Source: an archaeon (GTDB lineage Archaea; Thermoproteota; Thermoprotei; Thermofilales; JAPDKD01). Taken from it: 34,429 nucleotides of DNA. Below the pieces are notes generated by a model. The model saw nothing but the letters and a program-made list of their open reading frames with translations. It was not told the origin of the DNA and did not search any database. The DNA lies in NCBI GenBank assembly GCA_029258735.1, contig JAPDKD010000051.1, positions 1 through 34,429 on the forward strand, read 5' to 3'. The translations under genes and the position numbers were made by a program. Positions 16,655 to 25,478 of this stretch are shown one piece after another; the first letter of the stretch is position 1, and the number at the start of each line of letters is the position of its first letter.

Positions 16655-16904
16655 TTTCCTTCACCGTTAATACTAAGGTAATGTAGAGTATTTAGAGGCG
16701 ATAGGTAAAATCTGCAGTAGTGATGTAGGACAAATTGCGCTATTTTCTCGAAAACATATGCGCATTTTCGGTTCATCAGAAGCTTTATTTCGGATATTTG
16801 TGTAGCATTTTGAGTTCGATTTTTGATGCTTTTTACTCAAATTGCTTTAAGGAAAAGTTGATGGGCATTAGAATTTTATTTCTGTTTTCTCAATATAAAG
16901 AGCT
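16655..16904. other. 250-nt divergent intergenic region
   Basis: This is the longest gap in the window, lying between the minus-strand RHH gene and the plus-strand cyclo-ligase-like gene. It contains a GGTGA site for the former and a TTTTATT box about 29 nt before ATG 16905 for the latter. I found only ORFs of 15 codons or fewer, and no tRNA or clear ncRNA. Confidence 0.5.
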
Positions 16905-17660
16905 ATGAGCGTGTTTAGCGGCGATGTAGTTAGAGCTAAAGAAAAAATTAGGAAAAAAGTTTGGAACCGCCTAACCCGCAATAATCTGGCAATCTATCCC
17001 AGGCCTTGTAAGGGGAGTATTCCGGCATTTAGAGGTATTTTGTACGCTACTACTCGTCTAACAAGGCTGAGTGCTTTTAAAGACTCTCAATACGTGTTTT
17101 CATCGATTGATCATCCTCTAGCTCTTTTTAGAGCTGAAGTTTTAAGGCGTGGTAAAGTTTTGGTTACGTCTTCTCCAGGCCTCCGAAATGGCCTCCTAAT
17201 TGTGCGGCCAGAGAATGTTCGGGGCGGTTTATCTCGTCGTCCCCTCTCGTTTAGGCCTCTTCTGCGTTGGGGGGAGCTTATTCGAAGCGAGAGCGACTTG
17301 GCAAAGCTTGGCGGCGTCGAGATTGGGTTTGTTGCTATAAGTAGCTTGGCTGTTACGTCTGATGGGGCTAGGTTGGGTGATGGAAGGGGCTTGGGGGATT
17401 TTGAGTTTGCGGTTTTGAGGGAGCTTAAGTTGTTGAGGAGGGATTCGGTTGTAGCTACTTTGGTTCACGACGAGCAGTTTGTGGAGGAGATTCCTATGGA
17501 GCTGCATGATGTTCCGGTTGATTTTATTGCTACGCCGTCGAGGCTTATCAAGGTTGAGCAGAAATATTCGAAGCCTTTAGGGCTTATTAGAGATGAGATT
17601 ACTATTGATTTCCTGGATAGAATGCCTTTTCTGAGGGTGTTTATTTCTTTTAGCCCTTGA
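16905..17660 (+). CDS. 5-formyltetrahydrofolate cyclo-ligase family protein
   Basis: The 251-residue protein matches COG0212. It opens with the helical KEKIRKKVWNRL segment, followed by IPAFRG. The C-terminal half has VEIGFVAISSLAVTSDGARLGDGRGLGDFEFAVL, corresponding to the GxGxGxxD nucleotide/folate loop, and ends with LHDVPVDFIATPSRLI. Known members close 5-formyl-THF to 5,10-methenyl-THF with ATP. Archaeal and MTHFSD-like members are longer than the bacterial enzyme and their substrate is less certain. Start ATG 16905 is about 29 nt from an AT-rich TTTTATT box. It is convergent with the archaemetzincin gene, 19 nt apart. Confidence 0.85.
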   Translation: MSVFSGDVVRAKEKIRKKVWNRLTRNNLAIYPRPCKGSIPAFRGILYATTRLTRLSAFKDSQYVFSSIDHPLALFRAEVLRRGKVLVTSSPGLRNGLLIVRPENVRGGLSRRPLSFRPLLRWGELIRSESDLAKLGGVEIGFVAISSLAVTSDGARLGDGRGLGDFEFAVLRELKLLRRDSVVATLVHDEQFVEEIPMELHDVPVDFIATPSRLIKVEQKYSKPLGLIRDEITIDFLDRMPFLRVFISFSP

Positions 17661-17679
17661 TTTATCGTCTCTTTTGCTT

Positions 17680-18225
17680 TTATAGCCTGAGCAGTCGGGG
17701 ATATTTTCTTGAGATTGTTATTCGGCATCTTGTGCAGTAGTTTAGGGATTTTCTGTCTACGTCTTCTATGGATTTGTCGAACCACATTATGCATGAAGGG
17801 TTGTTGCAGTGTGTTAGCCCGATGCTGTGGCCGAATTCGTGGAGTGCCACTTTGAGTATTCTTACGTGGAAGAGAAGTGGGTGGAAGGGTTGTCCGTAGA
17901 GTTGCGGGTTTAGCCTGTAGGTGAAAACTATTCCTCCCCAGTTTTCTTCAGCTATTCCAAAGACGAAGTTTAGTCCTTCTACGTAGGCGTCGTATGGGAG
18001 GATTACTATTATTCTTCTGTTTTCCCGGGGCGGGAATTTCTTTTTTAGGTGGGCTGATACTTTTTCCGCGTTGTATTGTTTTCTTAGATAGTTGTAGTAT
18101 TTTTTAATATTTAGCTGAGTTATCTCTACGTATGATTTGGCATTGAATATTTTTTGGAAGTATTCTTGGAGGTATTCTATTGTCCGCTTGAGCTGGGTTG
18201 TTTCAGCGACGAACTCGATTTCCAT
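17680..18225 (-). CDS. amzA: Archaemetzincin metalloprotease
   Basis: This zinc protease of the archaemetzincin family (M54) has the extended zinc-binding motif HEFGHSIGLTHC, closely followed by the structural cysteine set CNNPSCIMW and NYCTRC, which binds a second zinc in known archaeal structures. The 181-residue length is normal. The N-terminal half is alpha/beta with VILPYDAYVEGLNFVFG. No signal peptide is present. ATG 18225 lies about 26 nt from an ATAAAATA element on the minus strand. Natural substrates are unknown for the family. Confidence 0.93.
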   Translation of the reverse strand: MEIEFVAETTQLKRTIEYLQEYFQKIFNAKSYVEITQLNIKKYYNYLRKQYNAEKVSAHLKKKFPPRENRRIIVILPYDAYVEGLNFVFGIAEENWGGIVFTYRLNPQLYGQPFHPLLFHVRILKVALHEFGHSIGLTHCNNPSCIMWFDKSIEDVDRKSLNYCTRCRITISRKYPRLLRL

Positions 18226-18305
18226 ATAAGATGCCCTTACTCTTTATTTTATCTTTGAAATATTTAAAGAGAGAGGTCTAGTCAATTTAAGGTAAAAATA
18301 AAAAA

Positions 18306-21300
18306 TTAGCTTGAATATTTGCCTCGTTTTGTTCGATTTTTGCCGTTCATTAGTAGTAGAATTAATAAAGGTATTCCTATTAGCCAGGCGTAATTTAGAT
18401 AGGGTAAAACTATAATTAGCACGTTTTTGGTCTCAGTCGTGCATGTAACTCCGCTGCAATATTGTGCAGTTAGCTTTACCGCCATGTTATTTACTGGAAT
18501 TTTTATTGTTTTTTCTGCTAGAGGGGGCAGCGAAATTCGCTTGCTAATTTTTTGTTCATTTAAGGTTACGTTTACTAGCAGGTTTAGAAGCCAGGTTTGG
18601 CGGGAATCTGATTTTAGCGTTATTTTTGCGTAGGGCTGTTCCATTTCTTCGACGAATTCTATTTTTCTTTGGAAGTTTATTTTGTCTTTGAATATCGGGC
18701 TGTTGCTCTTCCACGTGTATAGCGTTTGCTCCTTGTTTCCTATGGCGGCAGCGTTCTCCACGTATAAATATACCTCACCTAGTGAAGCGTTGAAAGATGC
18801 TATGGCTTGTCCGTGCTTGTCGAACTGGATTTTTGTTGAGTTGATGTAGGCAAGCGTGTTTGGTTTTGTTTTGAGGATTATTTTTAGTATTCCATTGGTG
18901 TAGGTTGCGTTTAATACTTCAAAGTGCAGCGGCTCTATTTTTATGTAAGCATTGAATACTTTCCTTAGCTTGGGGGTTTGTGGGATAAATGTTAGCTTGG
19001 TCAGCTTTTGCAGGTTATATTTTGTTAACGCTATTATGGTGGTTCCATCTTTTATCCGGTATTTTTCAGCAGTTTCGACACACTTTATGTCCATGGCTGG
19101 AGCCTGCGAGTTGTTGTGTAGCCAGTAGAAGGATATTTTAGCGTAAATCTTTGATGGTGATATTTCTATGGCTTGGATTTTAGCTTTTATTTCAGTTACT
19201 ATTATGGTTACTTTGGGCTCGTTGCTTGTTACACCTTCAATAATTATTTTTCTTGAGTGTATGCCGGGTTTGGGCTCTCTCCATCGTATTGTGGCTTGTC
19301 CGTTGGTTATGTTCCATTGTTGTTCAAGACCGTCTAGTCTTATTTTTCCCTTCTTAATTGGCGTTCCGTTTAGCCAGTTTATTTTTAGGTGTGCTTCGGC
19401 TAGGCTGCCTGGGCGTACTATGCGGGTGTAGTTTATTATTTCTATGAGGGCTTGTAGGTTTGCGAATTTAATTGTAGCTGTGTGGTAGCATTTTATCCCG
19501 TGTGGCGCGGAAATTAGCTTTATTTCGTAGCTGGCTTCTCGCGGAGATTCCAGTAATAGCTTTGCTTTGCCGTTCCTTACCGTGTATTTTGTTCCGTTTA
19601 TTTCTATAGTTGCTTCTTCTACTGGTTGCCCATTGTGTAGCCAGTATGCATCTAGCGTTATTTGACTTCGAGTATTTGTTGGGAGCGTTGATGGGTCGGC
19701 GTCGAGAACTACGCATGTTGATATTATTGTTGCTGTGCTGGAGTTGTAGGCCGTGATTCCCCTGAAGGGTTCAGCAAGCTTCGTGCTTATTATGTATTCT
19801 CCGGGAGGCAGCTTTACCTCTATTTCGCCTGGTGATGTTAAAGTCTTGTTCGCGATTTTGACCCTTACTCCTCTTATTTCTTGGAGATTATGCGTGAATA
19901 GAGCTTTTACCTGTAGTGTTAGGGGCTTCCAAGCGTCTATCCAGGCATTTTGTGGAGATATTTTGATCAGTATTGAGGTAAATGTTACTTTTATTTTTAG
20001 CGTGTTGCTCACTTTTTTGCCGTTTTTTACAACGTAGAATGTTAGGGTTTTTTCCTCGTTTTCGCCTTCAATGGTGAAGGTTTGCTTCTCTTTAAGGGGC
20101 GCCGTTTTTCCCGTTTCTTCGCATTTTAAAACGGCGCCGTCCAGGTTAAGGCCTTCGGGCAGGCTGCTTTCAATGGTTATGTTGACTTGTTGTCCGTTGT
20201 TCGCCCATATTTCGGGGGAGCGCGTTAATATTAGTACGCCGTTCCATTCTACGGTTAATTCTAAGGGTTTAAGGGTTGAGATTCCCTGGCTGACAGCTTT
20301 TATTAAATATTTTTGTATGCCTATTTCTTCGGACGACAGCTGGATTATGGCTGAACCATTTGAGATATGCTCCGCCTTCTTTTCGTCAATAAGTATTTCC
20401 CCCAAATTTACGGGCTTGTTGTTGTGAGCCCACGAGGCGTATATTTTTACTTGTAGTGGTTGTTTTATGTATCCTTCAAGCTTCTGCTTGTCGGTTAAAA
20501 GCTTTATGTACGTCCAAGTGAGCTTCAGCGAGTTTGCTGCAGAGTAACTAATGTTGTGGGGGGCTTCAATGAGTATGGGCTTTAGCTCTAGGGTCTCGGG
20601 TTCGTCTCTGGATATTTTTATGGTACCTTGCCCTTCCGCGTTTAGGGTTAGATTTATGCCGTTTAATGATATTTTTGCTCCCGCAGCGGGCTCTCCATTG
20701 TGAAGCCAGGTTCCTGAAATTTTTATTTCTATTTCTTTTCCTAACATCTGGAGGGTGCGACTAGCTTCTATTTTTAGCGCTATTCCGGTCGATATAATCG
20801 TGATGCGGTCCGGCGTTATAGACGTGATGTTGTGTGGCGTGTTTACAGGTTTTAGAGAAATTGTATGGGTACCAGCCGTGAAAGGCCCTAAATCTAGCTT
20901 CTCCGGAAGTTCTGCTTTTATTCCCCCTATCTTTATCATTATGTTTACGTTTTCGCCGTTGTGCGTCCAGGTTGCGTGGACCTCTAGCTGTAACTTTTCG
21001 TTTACGTTCAGCCAGATCTGAGATGGCAGGTCGAGTTTAATTGAGGTGAAGATTATGTCCAGCATTTGAGGATTGAACGTAACATTGTAGCCGTCTATTT
21101 CGGCGTATACGAGCGTCTTTATATGCCTATTCTCTCCTAAAAGCGTAAATAATAGCTCGTTTCCTGTGTACTTTTTCTCCTCGCCGGCGAAGTGTATTAC
21201 GGCATTGATTGCCTGACTTCCGTTTGTCCACAGTGCTTTAACCTTTACTTTCAATTCTTCGCCGTTGTTAAGCCAGATTTTGCCGTCTGGTTCTGGCTTT

Positions 21301-22604
21301 TTGCTTAGCTCCAGCTGTATTTTGACAGCTTCCACTTTTACCTTAAAGCTTAGTTGTCTGCTGCATCCCTGTGCCTCGATGAGTATTTGATATGTTTTCT
21401 CTCCGAATGTTCTCTCCGTTATTTGGAATTCGGCTTCTCCATTTTTATCCGTCTCTTTTTTCCATTCTTGGAGGGAGATTTTAACTCCCTTGAGCGGCTT
21501 TTGATCGTACTTTCTGAACACGTAGACTTTAACATGAAAAGGCTTGTTTATTAGGGCTTGTGAGGGCGATATTATTTTTGCCTCTATTTCTGAAATCACA
21601 ATTTGGAAGTTTTTAAATCCAAGCCTGTAGTCGCTTTTCACTACTGCCGTAAGAGTGTATTTTCCCTGAGCGTTAGGAAGAGTTAATTCTCCGTTGTCTG
21701 ACGTTTTTATTATGCTTCCGGAGGAATCGTAAAGCTCTAGATTTGCCGTTAAATCTGTTCCGCATATTTTAACTTCTTCGCCGGGCAGGTAAAACGCTCT
21801 TGATGGGTTAATAGAGGCATTTTTCAGCAGGTTTTCGGATTCTAGCTCTATTTGGACTGTGCCTTGAAGCTTAACGGTGTTACTGTTTAATACACGGCAT
21901 GATCCTTGCAAGCATTTAGTAAAGGTTAGGTCTGGCGGTAGCTTGAGCACGGATTTCGTTGGGACGTTACCAGTTAGTCTATGTATAATTTTTGTTCCGC
22001 TTGGCGTTGCAGTATGCCTTAGCTCGTACTTCTTTAATTCCTCAAACTGAACGTTGTATGTATTGGTGAAATCTATTCCCACAACGTAGCCATTTACCTG
22101 AATTTCTTGACTAAATACTATTTTTACTACGTCGTTTTTTGAGGCGTTTAGGGTAACTGTTGCTTGCCTATTGCTTAGAGAGGCGATGAGCACTTCGTTG
22201 AGGTATATTTTCACTTGTAGGGAGTAGCTTGCGGAGCCGCATGTAGGCGGATTTCCGGAAGTCGTTCCACAGCTTCCCACGTCAACCTGCATGTTAGAAG
22301 TCATAGAATACTTTAGCTTGGTGGCTGGCTTATCCAGCGTGAATTGGACAGAAACGACTATTGACGATGGAGAAGGGTCTCCATTTACTATGTCCACGTG
22401 CTTTGATAAGCTAGTGGAGGAAGAAAAAGTGCCAGTGCTCCACCTTCCCTCGATGCTGGTCCAGTCGTACCCTACGGCGTAGAGAGTTTTTAAATTGTAA
22501 GTTGGCGTTGACGATTCTTTTTCAATAAGGTATGCTGACGAAACCAGCAAAACGGTACATGCCATTACGAATATAGTTAGTTTGAGCAGGTTGGTTTTCA
22601 TCAT
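18306..22604 (-). CDS. Giant secreted, membrane-anchored multi-repeat (Ig-like) surface protein
   Basis: The 1432-residue protein opens with a signal peptide (KLTIFVMACTVLLVSSAY) and ends with a membrane anchor (WLIGIPLLILLLM) followed by basic residues, so nearly all of it lies outside the cell. After a unique N-terminal domain, a Carboxypeptidase-regulatory-like segment (KPLKGVKISLQEW, then KNGEAEFQ) is visible around residue 375. From about residue 456 a degenerate motif of the type WxHNGxPV recurs near 456, 544, 635, 725, (815), 904, 991, 1077 and 1163. This implies about nine beta-sandwich domains of 88-90 residues. Many NxT/S sequons suggest glycosylation. It is divergent from a secreted Lon-type protease gene, 58 nt apart. 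Structural, adhesive or S-layer-associated roles are possible; no enzyme motif is visible. Confidence 0.82.
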   Translation of the reverse strand: MMKTNLLKLTIFVMACTVLLVSSAYLIEKESSTPTYNLKTLYAVGYDWTSIEGRWSTGTFSSSTSLSKHVDIVNGDPSPSSIVVSVQFTLDKPATKLKYSMTSNMQVDVGSCGTTSGNPPTCGSASYSLQVKIYLNEVLIASLSNRQATVTLNASKNDVVKIVFSQEIQVNGYVVGIDFTNTYNVQFEELKKYELRHTATPSGTKIIHRLTGNVPTKSVLKLPPDLTFTKCLQGSCRVLNSNTVKLQGTVQIELESENLLKNASINPSRAFYLPGEEVKICGTDLTANLELYDSSGSIIKTSDNGELTLPNAQGKYTLTAVVKSDYRLGFKNFQIVISEIEAKIISPSQALINKPFHVKVYVFRKYDQKPLKGVKISLQEWKKETDKNGEAEFQITERTFGEKTYQILIEAQGCSRQLSFKVKVEAVKIQLELSKKPEPDGKIWLNNGEELKVKVKALWTNGSQAINAVIHFAGEEKKYTGNELLFTLLGENRHIKTLVYAEIDGYNVTFNPQMLDIIFTSIKLDLPSQIWLNVNEKLQLEVHATWTHNGENVNIMIKIGGIKAELPEKLDLGPFTAGTHTISLKPVNTPHNITSITPDRITIISTGIALKIEASRTLQMLGKEIEIKISGTWLHNGEPAAGAKISLNGINLTLNAEGQGTIKISRDEPETLELKPILIEAPHNISYSAANSLKLTWTYIKLLTDKQKLEGYIKQPLQVKIYASWAHNNKPVNLGEILIDEKKAEHISNGSAIIQLSSEEIGIQKYLIKAVSQGISTLKPLELTVEWNGVLILTRSPEIWANNGQQVNITIESSLPEGLNLDGAVLKCEETGKTAPLKEKQTFTIEGENEEKTLTFYVVKNGKKVSNTLKIKVTFTSILIKISPQNAWIDAWKPLTLQVKALFTHNLQEIRGVRVKIANKTLTSPGEIEVKLPPGEYIISTKLAEPFRGITAYNSSTATIISTCVVLDADPSTLPTNTRSQITLDAYWLHNGQPVEEATIEINGTKYTVRNGKAKLLLESPREASYEIKLISAPHGIKCYHTATIKFANLQALIEIINYTRIVRPGSLAEAHLKINWLNGTPIKKGKIRLDGLEQQWNITNGQATIRWREPKPGIHSRKIIIEGVTSNEPKVTIIVTEIKAKIQAIEISPSKIYAKISFYWLHNNSQAPAMDIKCVETAEKYRIKDGTTIIALTKYNLQKLTKLTFIPQTPKLRKVFNAYIKIEPLHFEVLNATYTNGILKIILKTKPNTLAYINSTKIQFDKHGQAIASFNASLGEVYLYVENAAAIGNKEQTLYTWKSNSPIFKDKINFQRKIEFVEEMEQPYAKITLKSDSRQTWLLNLLVNVTLNEQKISKRISLPPLAEKTIKIPVNNMAVKLTAQYCSGVTCTTETKNVLIIVLPYLNYAWLIGIPLLILLLMNGKNRTKRGKYSS

Positions 22605-22621
22605 CTTTTTTCTTTAAAAAA

Positions 22622-22629
22622 CTTTTAAA
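22622..22629. promoter_or_regulatory. Symmetric TATA shared by two divergent surface-protein genes
   Basis: CTTTTAAAC reads as GTTTAAAAG on the other strand. It lies about 21 nt from ATG 22604 (minus) and about 37 nt from ATG 22663 (plus). A second AT box (CTTTAAAAAA, 22612-22621) lies beside it. One element may serve both directions, or the pair may be used separately. Confidence 0.4.
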
Positions 22630-22662
22630 CCGAAGGCAAGTTAGGAGAAGTGGGCGAATATT

Positions 22663-24486
22663 ATGAGAAGAGCAGCTATATTATTCATTTTACTTGTTGC
22701 CATTGGATCGATTGCCTATCAAGCCCCATATATTAAAGTAATTGGAGAGGGATGGATATACGCTCCTGCGGTTTCTCAGGTTGGCGGGAGGTATGTAGGT
22801 GCTCTTGTAAATATTTCATTGACAGTTACTGAGGGGTCTGGAAACGTCTATGTATCTACGTCTCCCCTAACGGAGATAGATATGCAAGCCACTGCGCAAA
22901 TAGCTGCCAGGACGGCATGCAACCTTCTCGGCCTAAACTTCTCTAAATATAATTTTCTCTACATGGTGCGGGCTGACAGCATAATCGTCGGCGGACCAAG
23001 CGCGGGAGCCGTAATGACCATACTAACTTACTCCGTTCTCTCCGGAAAGCCAATAAACCGTAGCGTGATGATGACTGGCACAATAAACCCAGACGGAAGT
23101 GTGGGCCAAGTCGGAGGCGTGAAGGAGAAAATGGAGGCGGCAATCAGCGGCGGCGCCAAGCTATTCCTAGTACCTCCAGGCCAAAGCGTAGTTACAACTT
23201 ACTCGTACTCATACAAGAAAATAGGCCCCTTCACTGTTCGCTACATCACATCGCAAAAGGTAAATCTGACAAAGTTAGCCCGCGAAAAGTACGGCGTAGC
23301 CGTTAGAGAAATTGGAGACATAAGGGAAGCATTATCCTATTTCCTCGGAGTAAAAATTTCAGAGAAAGAGTCCGTTAAGCCTCCTTATCCCAGCACGATA
23401 GAAACGGTCATAAATGAGGTAAACTCGAGGATAAAGTTAGAGACTCTTAGAATTCTTGGAGAAGCTTCCACGCGAAAAAGTCAAGCTAATCCCCTCCTTT
23501 ACTATACTATAGTTCAGCTCATCGCCAAGGCAAACAGCACTATTAGACTTGCAGAGCAAGCCCCAACGTTTCGAAAAATGTTGTTGTACAGAGAGAGCCT
23601 AAGCTTGGCAAAGGAGGCAGAGCTTCTGACGTACTCGGAAACAAGTGACGCCCTTGAGAAGAAAGTAAAGGAAATAGTTTCCGACTTTTCTAATCTTGCG
23701 AATAGAACAGCGCCGTGCTGGTGCGACACGTGCATAATAGGTCTGCAATACTTAATTCAGGCCGAAATAGAGCTTGCCGACGCAGAAAAGATGTGGAAGG
23801 AAAGCCTTTTAGACGCTCTATCAGCCGCTTCTAAAGCATACGCCGATATCTTCATAGCAAAACAGCTGACTGAACAGCAAGCCGAAAAATTCCGCAACAG
23901 ATTAATCGCATCAAAAGATCTGCTAACAGATACCTCAGCAATCCTGGCGTATTCGCAAGCCCTAGTTCAGGGTCCGGGCAAAAGCTACCTCACAAATGCA
24001 CGTATACTTTACGATTTAGCAAAAAAATACCTTTTAAACGGTGAAGAATGCAAAGCAGCAATAGCTCTAGTCGAGTCACAATCCTACGCTGAGCTAGCGC
24101 TGTCTTACGAGCAAGCCCTAATAAGTCAGAAAGCAACTCAAAACATACTTGAAAGGTCCAGAGCAAAAGCGGCGCTGCTTGCAGGCGAGGCCCAAAACCG
24201 CAGCATGCTACCAGCCTACTACTATTATCTCGCGGACTCTTCACGTAGCTTCCAAGAAAAATACCTCTACTATAGGTTGGCGGCACACTTCTCGCAGCTA
24301 CTCTCAGGGAATCACATAGTATCTTATACTCAGACTCACTCCAATAAAAGTAAAGAAAAACCAAGGAACCCGATAACGCCTCCACAGCCGCAAACTGAGG
24401 CCGAGAATGAAATCGATCTTAAAAAACTAGCCTTGCTTGTAATACTTATAGCTTTAATAGTTTACCTCGTTCTTCGCAAACGCTAA
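22663..24486 (+). CDS. Secreted, membrane-anchored Lon-type (S16) serine protease lacking an ATPase
   Basis: The 607-residue protein starts with a signal peptide (AAILFILLVAIGSIAY) and ends with a membrane helix (LALLVILIALIVYLVL) and RKR. Residues ~25-225 form a Lon protease domain: the catalytic Ser113 lies in GGPSAGAVMT and the Lys in GGVKEKMEAA (Lys154 or 156). No Walker A or B motif is present, so this is an ATP-independent extracellular relative (COG1750-like). Residues ~240-560 are almost entirely helical and contain an unusual CWCDTC cluster (Cys352, 354, 357). The repeated charged helices suggest a tetratricopeptide- or spectrin-like stalk. It may process or anchor surface proteins; the divergently transcribed giant repeat protein is the obvious candidate partner. 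Confidence 0.87.
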   Translation: MRRAAILFILLVAIGSIAYQAPYIKVIGEGWIYAPAVSQVGGRYVGALVNISLTVTEGSGNVYVSTSPLTEIDMQATAQIAARTACNLLGLNFSKYNFLYMVRADSIIVGGPSAGAVMTILTYSVLSGKPINRSVMMTGTINPDGSVGQVGGVKEKMEAAISGGAKLFLVPPGQSVVTTYSYSYKKIGPFTVRYITSQKVNLTKLAREKYGVAVREIGDIREALSYFLGVKISEKESVKPPYPSTIETVINEVNSRIKLETLRILGEASTRKSQANPLLYYTIVQLIAKANSTIRLAEQAPTFRKMLLYRESLSLAKEAELLTYSETSDALEKKVKEIVSDFSNLANRTAPCWCDTCIIGLQYLIQAEIELADAEKMWKESLLDALSAASKAYADIFIAKQLTEQQAEKFRNRLIASKDLLTDTSAILAYSQALVQGPGKSYLTNARILYDLAKKYLLNGEECKAAIALVESQSYAELALSYEQALISQKATQNILERSRAKAALLAGEAQNRSMLPAYYYYLADSSRSFQEKYLYYRLAAHFSQLLSGNHIVSYTQTHSNKSKEKPRNPITPPQPQTEAENEIDLKKLALLVILIALIVYLVLRKR

Positions 24487-24749
24487 CTTTCTTTGAATTC
24501 TTTTTCTCTCAACCTATAAATTTTTAGGCCTAAGTTATGTTCTCCACATATGGGCCTTAAGAGACATGTCTGGCATTTTAGGCTGCACTTTTCCTCTATG
24601 AGTATGCCTTTTTTAATTAAGTAAGCTAGAATTTTCTCGACCGCGCCTGGGGGTAAACCTGTTTCTCGAGATAAAGCCTCAACACTTATGAAACCCTTTT
24701 CTCCCACTATTCGAACTATGTCCCTAATAACACTCGTGTTTAGACTCAT
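24483..24749 (-). CDS. Winged-helix protein with a FeoC-like cysteine cluster
   Basis: The 88-residue protein has a winged-helix region (residues 5-52: VIRDIVRIVGEKGF, SVEALSRETGLPPGAVEKIL, LIKKGILIE). A C-x3-C-x2-C-x5-C cluster follows (Cys55, 59, 62, 68), much like the Fe-S binding wing of FeoC-type regulators. It could bind an iron-sulfur cluster or zinc and sense redox or metal. It is the last gene of a minus-strand run, one base after the V4R-like gene, and its stop overlaps the 3' end of the Lon-type protease gene by four bases. No feoAB genes are in the window, so an iron-transport role is unsupported. Confidence 0.7.
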   Translation of the reverse strand: MSLNTSVIRDIVRIVGEKGFISVEALSRETGLPPGAVEKILAYLIKKGILIEEKCSLKCQTCLLRPICGEHNLGLKIYRLREKEFKES

Positions 24750-24750
24750 T

Positions 24751-25194
24751 CTATCCTTTGCTCCTAGACTGGTATACTCTAATTTTGATGCGGCATTTCG
24801 CGTTCTTGTGAACTACAAACCTCCTGTTTTCCCACCTTAGCGGGAAGACGATTTTGCCTGTAGCTTTCTCCAATATACTACATAGAAAGCCTGGAATAAG
24901 GCAAAAGTCTGGTAAAGGTTTTCCTTTAAGGGAGCAGATTAGGCACTGAGATGTCCCTATTTCTACTATGATGTCTTCCCGCTCGTCACGTTGCACGTTA
25001 AAATCTTCTAAGCCTATCTTCTTTAGAGCTGTCTTTATAGCTTCAGGGGCTGGTGTTTGACCTATATTTTCAGCGAATATTCGCCCCACCGCTTGAGATG
25101 CTTGGTAAACCACTCCTTCGGTAAGTACTCCTATTCCGCATATCTCGGAGTACACTGCTCTGAGAAAGTTGAGCCTTAATTCGTACTTGTCCAT
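24751..25194 (-). CDS. Cysteine-rich V4R-like small-molecule/metal-binding protein
   Basis: The 147-residue protein resembles the V4R (4-vinyl reductase) domain, a small ligand-binding fold common in archaeal regulators. Supporting features are a helical N-terminal half, then a beta/Cys-rich part with TSQCLICSLKGKPLPDFC and GFLCSILEKATGK, ending in a lone Cys134. Six cysteines (19, 84, 87, 98, 105, 134) in a cytosolic protein suggest metal or cluster binding. It is followed after one base by the winged-helix Cys protein, so the two may form a sensor and effector. The V4R assignment is moderate, as I rely on the GFL and Cys spacing pattern. Confidence 0.55.
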   Translation of the reverse strand: MDKYELRLNFLRAVYSEICGIGVLTEGVVYQASQAVGRIFAENIGQTPAPEAIKTALKKIGLEDFNVQRDEREDIIVEIGTSQCLICSLKGKPLPDFCLIPGFLCSILEKATGKIVFPLRWENRRFVVHKNAKCRIKIRVYQSRSKG

Positions 25195-25198
25195 GCGC

Positions 25199-25450
25199 TC
25201 ACCTGAGCAGCAATGGAAGCAGTACTGCTAGGATAAAAAGGGCAGCAGCTATCAAGGTAAAATACAGCGCTAACCTCATTGTTTCTTTATCTGATGCCCC
25301 TATTATTGGGGAAGGCCCTATAAAAAACACGAAACCTGTCTTTGTCTCTCCTTTGTTTCGCCCTTTTAATGCAAGTATGAGCATTAAAAGTATACCTACA
25401 AATATCATCAAAAACCCAGCAAATATTATTAATAATCCCAGGCTCCACAT
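25199..25450 (-). CDS. DUF131 (TIGR00304) small membrane protein
   Basis: The 83-residue protein has two membrane helices (residues 4-28 and 58-81) separated by the family hallmark loop GFVFFIGPSPIIGASDKE. DUF131 proteins are common in archaea and have no assigned function. The gene ends four bases before the V4R-like gene and begins 28 nt after the CPBP gene, inside a four-gene minus-strand run. Start ATG 25450 is natural for the family length. Confidence 0.8.
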   Translation of the reverse strand: MWSLGLLIIFAGFLMIFVGILLMLILALKGRNKGETKTGFVFFIGPSPIIGASDKETMRLALYFTLIAAALFILAVLLPLLLR

Positions 25451-25478
25451 ACTTACTCAATGTATTAATACGGGCATG

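Noticed and set aside
19168-21554. Several plus-strand ORFs of 60-118 aa inside the surface-protein gene
   Set aside because: They are antisense shadows; the minus-strand frame has signal peptide, anchor and a regular repeat pattern across the whole span.
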